Shown here piece after piece: positions 21,327-31,316 of a DNA stretch of 51,093 bases. The position numbers were made by a program, and so were the translations under genes. The DNA lies in the NCBI GenBank assembly GCA_030407315.1, contig JALQPE010000013.1, forward strand, positions 1 through 51,093. Direction: 5' to 3'. The notes beneath the pieces were generated by a model. The model saw only the letters and a list, made by a program, of their open reading frames with translations, ran no database searches and was not told the DNA's origin. The first letter of the stretch is position 1. Each line of letters starts with the position of its first letter. This DNA is from Asparagopsis taxiformis (Eukaryota > Rhodophyta > Florideophyceae > Bonnemaisoniales > Bonnemaisoniaceae).

Positions 21327-22628
21327 TCAATAGCTTTGGCGTACACTGCTGCACACCAGAGTATCCTTGTCAAAGTCATCTACAACTTGATCACTATGTT
21401 GTACCAGAAACCCAACATGCCCTTTCCTATCACGTATTACCCGACACAGCGGCAGAGAGTCTACTTGCTCCGTAATATCACACGGTTCCTCGAGCGGGTT
21501 GGACGTGCAGTCACGGTCGAATACTTCCTTCACAACATGATGAGAACTGTCGACTATATTCCCATATCTTGAAATGAACGCGCTGACAGCTACATTGATA
21601 ATGACGATCAAGACCAGGAATATCGACAGCGGAACAAGATTCACTAGCGGTCTGTTCACAACGACATCTATTGGACATTCCAATGTAACGTCGTCACCTA
21701 AATCCGAGGGGGTTCTCCTCTGGGGCTCTGGGACTTTTTCCATGACGATAGACGACAGGAGAAATGAGTTCAGGTTATTGACAGTTTCACTCAGGACCAA
21801 ATCACAGGCACTCAATGAGACGCCAGATACATCCTGAGACACTTCCACGTCACAGTTCACCCCCATCATAACTAGACCCTGCAAAAGCGTATTGATAACC
21901 TGCTCTGGTGTTATCAAATCGGGTATCACAGAGACCAGAGGGAAGCCATCCACCCGGGTCCAGTCTAATGTAATCCTGGAATTCTCTCTCGTGTCGCCAA
22001 TGGTCAAGGACCATCCAAGGCTATTAATATCGGTGCTGGTTACGATAAAGGTTTGAGATGATCCCGCACTCACCTCGCGAGATTTTGAGGTACAATATTT
22101 GAACCTCGACGTAACAATCCCAAGCCGACTCACCATTGGTATTTCCACGCAGGGTGGCAACGGCTCTCTACTGATCCGAGCCTGCGATACATTCAGTATC
22201 GGTCGGAAGTCACCGTTCTCACATCCAGATAACACGTTCTCCGTTGGAATGGTAATCGCAATCGACGCAATCGATGCCACGAACAGGAATAGCCGAGCTA
22301 ATAGAGGAACGATCAAGAACTTGAATTTCGCTTTCTGTTTGTTTCTTTTCCAGTGTTTTTCATGGAAGCTGTAGTCGCCAAACCACCATTTGAAGAGGCG
22401 AAGCGGGTCGTCACTGTTTAAGAAAACCACGAAGCGACGGCAAGCACTGAAGGAGAAGCTTTCGCGAGGTGAGATTTGGATGATTTTGGAGATTATTGAT
22501 GCTGTGTTGTGAATAATCACGGAAACAAGCAGAGAAGACACGATGACGTTGAGCGCCTCACTTTCAAACTGCAAAGTGTTGAATGAGAAGTCAGGGGTGA
22601 CGTCTAGACTGGTTGCTATGAAATCCAT
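21327..22628 (-). CDS. Three-pass membrane protein, gene A of four
   Basis: 433 residues, ATG at 22628. A short N-terminus (SLDVTPDFSFNTLQFESE) precedes a first membrane helix at about 27-50. A basic loop with the family motif FVVFLNSDDPLRLFKWWFG follows, then a second helix (about 106-130, LARLFLFVASIASIAITIPT). An ectodomain of about 210 residues starts LSGCENGDFRP and ends CPIDVVVNRPLVN, with several conserved cysteines and N-glycosylation sites. A third helix near 350-372 leads to a C-terminal tail with HVVKEVFDRDCTSNPLEEP. I recognise no named family. It is most like gene C (24721-26079), lies head to head with gene B, and 650 bases separate their starts. A surface receptor, sensor or adhesive role is speculation. 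Confidence 0.85.
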   Translation of the reverse strand: MDFIATSLDVTPDFSFNTLQFESEALNVIVSSLLVSVIIHNTASIISKIIQISPRESFSFSACRRFVVFLNSDDPLRLFKWWFGDYSFHEKHWKRNKQKAKFKFLIVPLLARLFLFVASIASIAITIPTENVLSGCENGDFRPILNVSQARISREPLPPCVEIPMVSRLGIVTSRFKYCTSKSREVSAGSSQTFIVTSTDINSLGWSLTIGDTRENSRITLDWTRVDGFPLVSVIPDLITPEQVINTLLQGLVMMGVNCDVEVSQDVSGVSLSACDLVLSETVNNLNSFLLSSIVMEKVPEPQRRTPSDLGDDVTLECPIDVVVNRPLVNLVPLSIFLVLIVIINVAVSAFISRYGNIVDSSHHVVKEVFDRDCTSNPLEEPCDITEQVDSLPLCRVIRDRKGHVGFLVQHSDQVVDDFDKDTLVCSSVRQSY

Positions 22629-23278
22629 TTGGCACTTGTAGAACTACTAGTACCGTGTTATCAACGCTGTCAAGCGGATGGCGGCTTTTGCGCCAAGGAC
22701 AAGTTCATGCGCAATTTTATACAAGTTCAAGGAGCAAACAAGCTGGCTTGCACGCTTCATGCGCAACTCGCTCACAAGAGATTAATACCAATCAGGCGTC
22801 GGAATCCGAGGCAAGTTCACTGTATACCTCTTCAATTGATAGGTTCAGCATCAACCACAGTGTCGAAAACTTGTACAAAATCGTATTGGCTGTCAAAGTT
22901 CCACCGGGAATCATGCCCCTTTACAGAGGTCTAGTCTGAACCTAGATCATCTTGTTAAACCGTAAAGAATATTGTGCCTGCACAGACACCAGAGGTAGCA
23001 TGCCACTTCGTTACACAAATATTCCATCAGAGCGGAGCTGATAGGCTAGGGAAAACGGATATGGGTATACCCCAACACATCTCGACGCAAATTTCTCCAG
23101 TTAGATCACCAGTTTCATACACATGCATTTGATGACTTTACTCACAAATGTCGTCTGCATCCCTCCAGAGTTACACAGCGCCGAAACAGACGTCTACTTG
23201 AATACTCCAACGTTGAACTTGAAATGTGTGCCCACCAGTGTGTGATAACTACAATCTCGACACCGCTCATCACTCGGC
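22629..23278. promoter_or_regulatory. Shared divergent promoter region of genes A and B
   Basis: 650 bases between two start codons pointing away from each other. Open frames here look like noise. I see no clear TATA box for either gene. Its counterpart at 26080-26719 has nearly the same length (640 bases), so the spacing was kept in the duplication. Confidence 0.5.
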
Positions 23279-24601
23279 ATGGACGTGACTGCAAGCAATT
23301 TTACCCAGGACGTCACTCCCAATTCGTCATTCAACACTATACAATTCCAATCTGAAACTGCAAACGTTATTGTCTCTTCAATTCTTGTCACTCTCATTCT
23401 CACAAACATCGGCTCCATCGTCTCCAAGGTCGTTCTCTGCTCACCCCTCACAACATTTCCCTTCCATTCCTTCCGCCGTTTCATCATCTTCGAAACCACC
23501 GATGACCCCTTTCGACTCCTCAACTGGATCCGTGGTAACAACAGGTATCGCGACAAGAGCTGGAAACGAAAACCCCACATGGTCAGACTGAAATATCTGC
23601 TGTTCCCTCTCTCTGCTCGTGTTCTGCTCATAGTTGCGTCAATAGTTTCCATTGCAATAACGATACCCACACAACAAACTCTGTCCGGATGTGGAAAAGG
23701 AGACTTTCAACTCACGCTGGACGCATTATCTGGGCAATCACTTTTTGCCCTTCGTTGTCAAATTTTGCCATTGGCGAGTCGATTAGGCAGTGCGAAATCA
23801 ACTCTGGAGTTTTGTTCTTTCAATGAAGCCAGAACTAGTTCGTTGAACTCTACAAATCCAATTGCTCGGGTGACGTTTCTCGAAGATGGTGGCCTGAGAT
23901 GGGAGATTGAAGCACGAGAGAGGGTATTTGGTTTTCTTTATTTCCTTCAATGGAAACAAGTGTCTGGTCGGGTATTCAATTCATTACCAAGTTTGTCAAT
24001 ATCGCCAGAGCAGGTACTTGATGGCATCATGGACGCACTGGGTGCCCTTGGATTCCAATGTAGACGTGGCGCAACCATACCAATGGAAAAGACTGAAGGG
24101 GTGATTAGTGGAGCCTTCATGGCGTCGGATGGCTGCATCCTAGACCCGTTATTGAACATTACCCATGAGGTAAATGGGATGCTCACCGGCTCATTGAAGT
24201 TGAAGAGAGTGCAAGAACAGCAACTGAGATACGATATCTCATCAGGGCAACAGTCTACGATTTGTCCGATTGATGTTGTGGTACAGCAGCCATTTGTGAA
24301 TATACTGCCATTGTCGGTTTTACTGGCAGTGATATTCAGTCTTAATATGATGTTCACTTGGATTACTGGAAAGCATGGCGGTGTGCTGGAGAGTTATTTC
24401 CATGTCGTGAAGGAGTTGTTCGGACGTGATTGCATGTCGAATCCACTAGAGGAATCTGAAGGCGCTGTGAATGAATGTGATAAACTTGCGTTGATGATCG
24501 TCGAGCGAGGCAACGGAGGGCACGTTGGATATCTGAGAAGAAATGGTGATGCCATGATCTCCGACTCTGACTGGGACAATCTTCACAGAGAATTTCATTA
24601 G
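23279..24601 (+). CDS. Three-pass membrane protein, gene B of four
   Basis: 440 residues, ATG at 23279. Same plan as gene A: NSSFNTIQFQSE, membrane helix 29-48, loop with FIIFETTDDPFRLLNW, helix 106-130 ending AITIPTQQTLSGC, cysteine-bearing ectodomain of about 205 residues, CPIDVVVQQPFVN, third helix about 338-361, tail with FHVVKELFGRDCMSNPLEE. Up to the second helix its DNA is almost identical to gene D (26720-28003). Immediately after LSGC the two diverge sharply. It converges with gene C, with 119 bases between stop codons. Function unknown. Confidence 0.87.
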   Translation: MDVTASNFTQDVTPNSSFNTIQFQSETANVIVSSILVTLILTNIGSIVSKVVLCSPLTTFPFHSFRRFIIFETTDDPFRLLNWIRGNNRYRDKSWKRKPHMVRLKYLLFPLSARVLLIVASIVSIAITIPTQQTLSGCGKGDFQLTLDALSGQSLFALRCQILPLASRLGSAKSTLEFCSFNEARTSSLNSTNPIARVTFLEDGGLRWEIEARERVFGFLYFLQWKQVSGRVFNSLPSLSISPEQVLDGIMDALGALGFQCRRGATIPMEKTEGVISGAFMASDGCILDPLLNITHEVNGMLTGSLKLKRVQEQQLRYDISSGQQSTICPIDVVVQQPFVNILPLSVLLAVIFSLNMMFTWITGKHGGVLESYFHVVKELFGRDCMSNPLEESEGAVNECDKLALMIVERGNGGHVGYLRRNGDAMISDSDWDNLHREFH

Positions 24602-24720
24602 TATGATAGAAATCTTGGATTGGTCCACTTGGCATAAATTAATTGCATGAAATGGGACATTCATGACAATTATTGGTCCATCTGTTCAAATTAAAACCTA
24701 TATCAATAAGCATCTATCAA

Positions 24721-26079
24721 TCAGAAACGAGCACTTGGATCGAGCAAAGGTTCAATAGTGCTGGACCGCTCCATCACGAACTTACTGTCGCAGACAACGG
24801 TTTCCTCGCCAAAGTCATCCACAGCTTGGTCGCCGCGACACTCTAGGAAGCCAACATGTCCATTTTCGCCTCGCAACACCCGACGTAGTGGCAGAGCATC
24901 GACTTGCTCTCCAACATCACACGGATCCTCCAGCGGGTTGGACGTACTGTCGTGATCGAACACTTCTTTCATAAGATGATATGAACTGTCGACTATGTTC
25001 CCATGTCTCGAAACGAGCACACTGACAGTTGCGTTGATAACAACGATCGCGACCAGGAATATCGACAGTGGAACGAGGTTCACTAACGGTCTACTCACAA
25101 CCACATCTATTGGACAGTCCAACGTAGTTCCATCCACGCCGGGTTGGGTTCTCATCTGGCGTTCTGGAACTTTTTCCATGACAATAGACGACAGGAGAAA
25201 TGAGTTCAAAGTTTCGGCAACATTCTCTACAACCAGAGTGCAATTATTATCAAACGAAGTGAAATTTCCTAAATCGCCCCCATCAAGCTGCGAAGTCTCA
25301 CAATCCACTCCAAGTCTAACAAGACCCTCCAACAATACCTCTATGACCTGCTCATCCGTAATTGAAGCCGATGGTATGGATTCAGAATCGTTCCCCGACG
25401 TCGATGTCCATTCAATGCTTGTAGAGAAAAAAGCTAATGTACTGTTCCCCGATAGATCCCATGAAATCGTCCCTCCAGTAGTATCTGCACTAATTGTCGG
25501 ACTCCCATTGAACCTTCTGCTCCTCGACAAAGTTGGCAAAATACAATACTTCAATGTAGAAGTCACAGACCCGAGTCGACTAACCATCGGTATTCCCACG
25601 CAGGGTGGCAACTCTGCACTGCTGATGCGAGCCTGCGACACATTCAGTATCGGTCGGAAATCACCGTTCTCACATCCAGACAACACGTTCTCCGTTGGAA
25701 TCGAAATGGCAATCGATACTATAGATGCAAGAAAAAGGAACAACCGGGCAGACAGAGGAGCGACCAAGAACTTCACTTCCGTTTTCTGTTTGTTTCTTTT
25801 CCAGTGCTTTTCCCGATAAATGTACTCGCCAAACCACCATTTCAACAGTCGAAGCGGATCATCACTGTTGAGAAAAACCACAAAACGGCGGCAACTGTTG
25901 AAGGAAAAGCTTCCATGCGGTGCGCGTTGTTCAAATTTAGAGATGATTGTCGAAAAGTTGTTTAGAATGAGTGCCACAATCACCGATGATACGATGACGT
26001 TGAGTGTCTCCCGTTCGAACTGCAGCGTGTTGAACGTAGCATTTGGTGTGACGTCCAAACTGGTAGTTGTGAAATTCAT
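24721..26079 (-). CDS. Three-pass membrane protein, gene C of four
   Basis: 452 residues, ATG at 26079. Closest to gene A, sharing SLDVTPNATFNTLQFERE, FVVFLNSDDPLRLLKWWFGE, IPTENVLSGCENGDFRPILN and the tail FDHDSTSNPLEDP. The ectodomain is longer and rich in Ser, Thr and Asn, with cysteines at matching ends. Three membrane helices lie in the same places. The tail is extended and acidic. It is head to head with gene D, and the C/D pair repeats the A/B arrangement. Confidence 0.87.
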   Translation of the reverse strand: MNFTTTSLDVTPNATFNTLQFERETLNVIVSSVIVALILNNFSTIISKFEQRAPHGSFSFNSCRRFVVFLNSDDPLRLLKWWFGEYIYREKHWKRNKQKTEVKFLVAPLSARLFLFLASIVSIAISIPTENVLSGCENGDFRPILNVSQARISSAELPPCVGIPMVSRLGSVTSTLKYCILPTLSRSRRFNGSPTISADTTGGTISWDLSGNSTLAFFSTSIEWTSTSGNDSESIPSASITDEQVIEVLLEGLVRLGVDCETSQLDGGDLGNFTSFDNNCTLVVENVAETLNSFLLSSIVMEKVPERQMRTQPGVDGTTLDCPIDVVVSRPLVNLVPLSIFLVAIVVINATVSVLVSRHGNIVDSSYHLMKEVFDHDSTSNPLEDPCDVGEQVDALPLRRVLRGENGHVGFLECRGDQAVDDFGEETVVCDSKFVMERSSTIEPLLDPSARF

Positions 26080-26719
26080 ATAGGCAGTTGAAGAGACACA
26101 TCTCGTGCTATCCGAATGTGACGCAGCTTAACCGAACGGTACTCTTGTAAAAACAGGACAAAGCTGGTTGGCCATTCGCTTGCGGGTACAAAATCCATAT
26201 AATTCATCACGTGTTTGAAAGAGCTGCTGGTGTTGTAATGCTGATATGTGGATTCTCGACATTTCAGTCTTTAATAAGGGTATCGCTTGAGAGGATACAT
26301 CAGCGATGGGCAGGCGAGATCAGATGTCTCAGGTTGGCCTTTAAAAAAAACCGACAGATGAAGTGGTGTTTGAGGAACTTCACAGCTGCCAAATGCGACA
26401 TCTTTCAATACTATTTGCTTTCAAGTCGGGGTGTATACCAGAACGAAGACAACTCTGTCAACTCCCTATCACCTCTCAGAATTGATTCTTCTTTTTCTGT
26501 GTGAGATTGTCATTACATGTCGCTGTTGAGATATCTTGCAGACGTCATACGTACAGCTCACAAAGTGGCAACAAGTGGTACAAATCGACGAAACCCTGTT
26601 CAACCACATGCAGAACCAACTGTTGGCGTCTTGACAAAGCGCATGATACACGACAAATTCTGGAAAAAAGCAGAACACCTCAACTCTGGATCAACACCAC
26701 CAACCGCTCAAGGCCGACC
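26080..26719. promoter_or_regulatory. Shared divergent promoter region of genes C and D
   Basis: 640 bases between the ATG codons of genes C and D. The plus-strand frame of gene D is open for 73 codons upstream of its ATG, but those codons lack family similarity and are treated as leader. Confidence 0.5.
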
Positions 26720-28003
26720 ATGGATACTGCAATAGATGTTACTCCCAATTCGTCCTTTAACACCATACAGTTCCAATCTGAAACTGCAAACGTTATTGTC
26801 TCTTCAATTCTTGTCACTCTCATTCTCACAAACATCGGCTCCATCGTCTCCAAGGTCGTTCTCCGCTCACCCTTCACAACATTTCCCTTCCATTCCTTCC
26901 GCCGTTTCATCATCTTCGAAACCACCGATGACCCCTTTCGACTCCTCAACTGGCTCCGTGGTAACTACAGGTATCGTGACAAGAACTGGAAACGAAAACC
27001 CCACGTGGTTAGACTGAAATATCTGCTGCTCCCTCTCTCTGCTCGTGTTCTGCTCATAGTTGCGTCAATAGTTTCCATTGCAATAACGATACCCACACAA
27101 CAAACGCTGTCCGGATGTGACAACGGGGACTATCGACCTATACTTGACCCATCACAAGGTCGAGTTGTTGTTGGCGATAATTTTCGCTGTAGGAGCGTAT
27201 CACTCACGAGTCGATTAGGTACAGTACAGTCAAATCTGGAATTATGTGCGCTCCGAATACTTACCCCTTCATTGTTCAACTCTTCGGATACCGTTGCGCG
27301 TGCTGTGCTTCTCACTGACGGACTTATCAGATGGGAGCTAGAAGCACAGGAATCGGTGATTGGCTCGCGATTATTCTTTCATTGGACAAAAGTTTCTGGT
27401 CGAGGTTTCAATTCATTGTCGAGTTTGTCTATATCTCCGGAACAGTTGCTCGAAAGTATGCTGGAAGGCCTTGCTACGATGGGATTCCGGTGTGGACGTG
27501 GCGCAACTATACCGTTGGAAGCGTCAGACGAAATCGAGAGCGGCCTTGTGGTGACGTTGACTGGCTGTATTCTAGACATCTTAGCGGTTACGGAGGTGGT
27601 GAACCCGTTCCTGAGATCCTCACTGACCTTGGAGAGGGTAGAAGAGCCGCAGATGAGATACGACATATCCACGGGACAGCAGATGACGATCTGTCCGATA
27701 GATGTTGTGGTACAACAAGCGTATGTGAACATCCTTCCACTAACGGTTGTGCTGGTGGCGATATTCATTGTGAATATGTTGTTCACAGTGATTTCTTCGG
27801 GACATGGTAATGTCGTGGAGAGCTATTTCCATGTGGTGAAGGAGTTGTTCGGGTACGACTGCATGTCGAATCCGCTGGAGAGATCGCTTGGGGCTGTGAA
27901 CGAGTGGGACAAACTGGAATTGAAGGAATTTGTTGGGGAGCATGACGGTCATGCCAGATTCCTTGATCCCGGGGACACGGACAGCGTTGGGAAACTTGAC
28001 TAG
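26720..28003 (+). CDS. Three-pass membrane protein, gene D of four
   Basis: 427 residues from the ATG at 26720, chosen because family similarity begins right there (DVTPNSSFNTIQFQSE). The plan is as in gene B: first helix, loop with FIIFETTDDPFRLLNWLRG, second helix, LSGCDNGDYRP, ectodomain of about 205 residues, CPIDVVVQQAYVN, third helix, tail with FHVVKELFGYDCMSNPLE. The first 130 codons are nearly the same as gene B at DNA level while the ectodomain is clearly different, and the third helix and tail are similar again. Function unknown. Confidence 0.87.
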   Translation: MDTAIDVTPNSSFNTIQFQSETANVIVSSILVTLILTNIGSIVSKVVLRSPFTTFPFHSFRRFIIFETTDDPFRLLNWLRGNYRYRDKNWKRKPHVVRLKYLLLPLSARVLLIVASIVSIAITIPTQQTLSGCDNGDYRPILDPSQGRVVVGDNFRCRSVSLTSRLGTVQSNLELCALRILTPSLFNSSDTVARAVLLTDGLIRWELEAQESVIGSRLFFHWTKVSGRGFNSLSSLSISPEQLLESMLEGLATMGFRCGRGATIPLEASDEIESGLVVTLTGCILDILAVTEVVNPFLRSSLTLERVEEPQMRYDISTGQQMTICPIDVVVQQAYVNILPLTVVLVAIFIVNMLFTVISSGHGNVVESYFHVVKELFGYDCMSNPLERSLGAVNEWDKLELKEFVGEHDGHARFLDPGDTDSVGKLD

Positions 28004-28773
28004 ATGCGGCTGACTGATGGTGGGGCGGTGAAATGAAAAGAAAAGGCTATTGGTCCACTTGTCCAAGTCACATTGCGTAATCAAATCGGCTTGTCACTCT
28101 GGTTGGTCGGTTGCATTCAGTTTCTGCGAAAATAATATAAAGGCCAATTTTGTCCAATATTTGAAAAATATGCCACTTGTATTTTGTACCTGCTGCGGCC
28201 AATTGGACCAATAGAAGCAAGTTATCACACAGATGTGGCCGTCAGCGTGTGCCACTTGGCAAAATGAACGAAGAGATCCATAGCACACATGTACACACGT
28301 GTTTGACAAGTTCTAAATCTCGACTCGGAATTGAGCCGCCCGCGGGAAGTGGCCCCAACAACATAAACACTGTGCTACAAGCGAGATACATACGTCAATT
28401 CTATATTTGGGCGTAACGGATCGCCTCCAACTACGTATAACCAACAATTCTTCGCACATGAACCACTACACGGTTCCGCGCAGGACAAGCGCTAGAAATT
28501 TACCCTGGCAATTCATCATATCATGAAAGTTTCATTGAAACACACACATCTATTCACCCAAATTGGCACACCCAATGCCAATTACAACGCGCCACCTCAC
28601 GGCCGACGCATCCCTTCACCACGTATCATAATCACACATACCAACCAGGAGACGTAACTCTCCAACTTTACTGTAATCATACGAAACCTTCGTTAGCTTC
28701 CTCCTCGCACACACCCAGCCACAACGAAACAACCATGACAAAGGTCCAACAATCCTCCCTCACCAACTATGAT
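28004..28773. other. Intergenic, nothing recognised
   Basis: No coding motif or repeat seen. Confidence 0.4.
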
Positions 28774-29509
28774 CTACAGCGGTAATTGTCCTTCCATGCA
28801 CCTCAGATACTCTGCCCGTTGCGCCAAAATCGCCTCGCGCACATCGCGTAGAGTATCCTCCAGCGATTTCACGTCCAGACTAAGCTGATCGACGCGCCTC
28901 CCCGTCGCTCTGAACACGGTATCCGCTCTTTCATAAGCCTCTCGAGCGATTTCCAGTAGTTCTCTCGCTCTTCTAAACCTTTGAATCAATCGTCTCAAAA
29001 CAATTCTCAAAGCCTCCCGGCCAGATCTTCTCAGCCGACTCTGCATGGCGCGCATGGCTCCATGCTTCTCCTGTGCATCTCTTAGTCGTTCTTCCATAGT
29101 AGTTCTGCGTCGCTCAAGAACATCCCTGGCCTCATCATGAGCTTTTCGCGCCTCGCCAAGCGCTTTTGCCGCGCGTGTCAGAAGTAGTACACATGCCTCT
29201 TCCTTTCGCTTTGTGTTCTCCAGCGCGTCCTTTTGCGGTCCGCAGGTGCGAAGGGCGGCCGTCTCAGCTGCGTTGCTGGGAAATGGCGGGATGTTTGACG
29301 GGTTTGTGGGTGCAAATGAAACTATCGCCGGTGTGGAGTTGAATGATGCACCGTTTTTGACCAAAGATGGGATGGTCTTTCTTTCCAAACTTGGCGGATG
29401 ATTTGTCTTTGTCTTTCGGTGCTTTCTTGTCGTACTTTTTGCCTTCAGAAGTTGAGAGAGTTTGGAGAAGAATGAGTGCGGCTATCATCAAAATGTGTAG
29501 ACTTTTCAT
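28774..29509 (-). pseudogene. Secreted coiled-coil protein with a broken reading frame
   Basis: An ATG at 29509 opens a clear signal peptide (MKSLHILMIAALILLQTLS) and a Lys-rich stretch (KKYDKKAPKDKDKSS). About 40 codons in, the coding potential moves to another frame, which continues from about 29388 to 28774. That frame runs through CGPQKDALENTKRKEEAC, a long Arg/Glu/Ala coiled coil with heptad character, and a C-terminal YLRCMEG. The gene therefore carries a one-base frame change between about 29480 and 29388, or an intron I cannot place. The paralogue at 30549-31316 has the same plan in one frame. TTATAAGAA-like DNA on the minus strand (29583-29590) lies about 75 bases upstream of the ATG, as in other secreted genes here. 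Confidence 0.6.
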
Positions 29510-30548
29510 TGTGATTCTGAGGGTCGTTGGCGGAAGTTTGGCAGGAGGCTGCTGATGCAATGGGATGGTACGTCCCGTCCTGTTCTTATAGTGATATCTA
29601 CATTGCCGGACGCCACGTAGGTGAATGTACTTGGAGCTGTGCGGCAGTCGACTCAACTTGTTCAAAACTTTGTCAATTGGTCCAATAGCTGCAAATATGC
29701 AGAGAAAACAGGAGGGAAACTACGCGTGTGGCACGCAGAGTCATGTTTAAAGCTAACACGTGGAGAGTGTAAGTCTGGACTGAAATAGTGAGATTCAAGG
29801 TGTTTCCCAGAGTACATGGCCCGTCTCCGCGGTCGTGAATGATGTCGACCCCCTGGCCAGAGGCCGATCAAGCTGAGCTTCTTTCACATCGAACAGCGCA
29901 GGCCACGCATGTCAAATTGCTAGGAGGTCTTTATGACGTGTTTTGAGAACATCTGCTGAACTATGATTTGAGATGACGGCGCCTGCACGGAGCGGACGGG
30001 AGAGGATTCATGACGTTTGATCAAGATATCAGAGGGGGCTACTGACGCTGTCGGCAGGCACGTGCCGTGACTTATTTTTTCTCTAATTTTAGTCGAGTGG
30101 GATACTGTACGATTACCTTTGACAATTTGAACTAAAATTAGTATCCGATATTTGTAATTGATGTGACATTTCTAATTTTGCATCTGGAGAACAACTCGTA
30201 TTCAAACAGTATAATCAAGTGGAATCGGCCCAGGCTAACCGCTTCCATGCTACGGGCTACGGCAGGACCGGCGGTCCAATAGCTTTGAGAAACATAGTCT
30301 GCTGCTTCACAATATATCGCCAGAGTCGCGATGAGAATTCCAACCGCATCTACGTGGCTATTTGCTAGTGGCATGTACCCTCACCAAAATCTATCCCCTG
30401 GACAACACTTGGGCAGTTAGGCACGTAGCCGTCTCTCCGAACTTCGTAGCCACTATACGTCATCAAGGCGTACATATCGAGTTCATCCTTTAACCTTACA
30501 GATACTGTCAAACAAACTTGCTTCCACAGCGCCCCGCTGCATTTCCTG
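29510..30548. other. Intergenic, nothing recognised
   Basis: Beyond the TATA-like box of the gene to the left I see no feature. Confidence 0.4.
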
Positions 30549-31316
30549 TCATTCTAATATCCCGAGCCCCATACACTCCAAATATTGCGAGGTTGTGATG
30601 CGAACTCGCTGCCGAACATCCTCAAGCGTAGCCTCTACCGAATTTGTATTTCCTCTTTCATCACTCACCTCTCTCCGAATCCTCTCAAGTCTTTCCCTCC
30701 CGTTCCGCTGCTCATTTCTGGACTCAGAGAGTCTCCGTTCTGCATTTGCTAACCTTCGTTCAAGATTGGAAAGCATTCTTCTCATTTGCCGAGTATCACC
30801 CCCGGGTAATCTTAACTGGCTTCGCTTGGCAGTTATGGAACCTCGTAACCGTCTCACTTCTCTCGATCGGTTCTCAGTTGTTCTAATAAGCTGCCTAAAT
30901 TCACGCTCTACGTACTCTTCCCGTTGAAGCACAAGAAGGAGCGCTCTTGTAGCTCGTTCCAGGCGAATTGCACATACTTCCATTTTGTGCTCTGCGTTTT
31001 GTTTAGCATCGCGTTCTCTCCCACATCTTCTGTTAGATGGTAGCGCGTCTGCAAAATTATTATCTTCCAGGTTGAAAGCAGGTTTTCCGGGAATGAAGTC
31101 ATCATCGGACGAATCGATCGGTGAAGGTGTGATCAGATTTTCTTCCAAGATGTCTTCAGAATCTCGATGGGCTACAGACATTTCAATTTGCACCGGCTGA
31201 GGTCCAGTGTGGATCTCTTCTCGGATTTGTTGAACAGATGCAGCATGTCCAGTTTCAGAGCAGAAGGTCTGGATGAACACCAGTAGAATCAATGCATAGT
31301 TTGTGGATTTCATCAT
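30549..31316 (-). CDS. Secreted coiled-coil protein
   Basis: 255 residues, ATG at 31316. A signal peptide (YALILLVFIQTFCSETGHA) is followed by an acidic, Ser/Asp-rich segment of about 65 residues and then CGRERDAKQNAEHKMEVC. A charged coiled coil of about 120 residues, rich in Arg/Glu/Leu, follows, and a conserved end YLECMGLG. The three cysteines match those of the broken paralogue at 28774-29509, so disulfide linkage of parallel helices is plausible. A TATA-like element (minus-strand ATATATAG, 31413-31423) lies about 100 bases upstream. No named family is recognised; an extracellular matrix or wall protein is possible. Confidence 0.78.
   Translation of the reverse strand: MMKSTNYALILLVFIQTFCSETGHAASVQQIREEIHTGPQPVQIEMSVAHRDSEDILEENLITPSPIDSSDDDFIPGKPAFNLEDNNFADALPSNRRCGRERDAKQNAEHKMEVCAIRLERATRALLLVLQREEYVEREFRQLIRTTENRSREVRRLRGSITAKRSQLRLPGGDTRQMRRMLSNLERRLANAERRLSESRNEQRNGRERLERIRREVSDERGNTNSVEATLEDVRQRVRITTSQYLECMGLGILE

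Noticed and set aside
27331..27810. 159-codon plus-strand ORF inside membrane gene D
   Set aside because: Another frame of a gene with clear family similarity.
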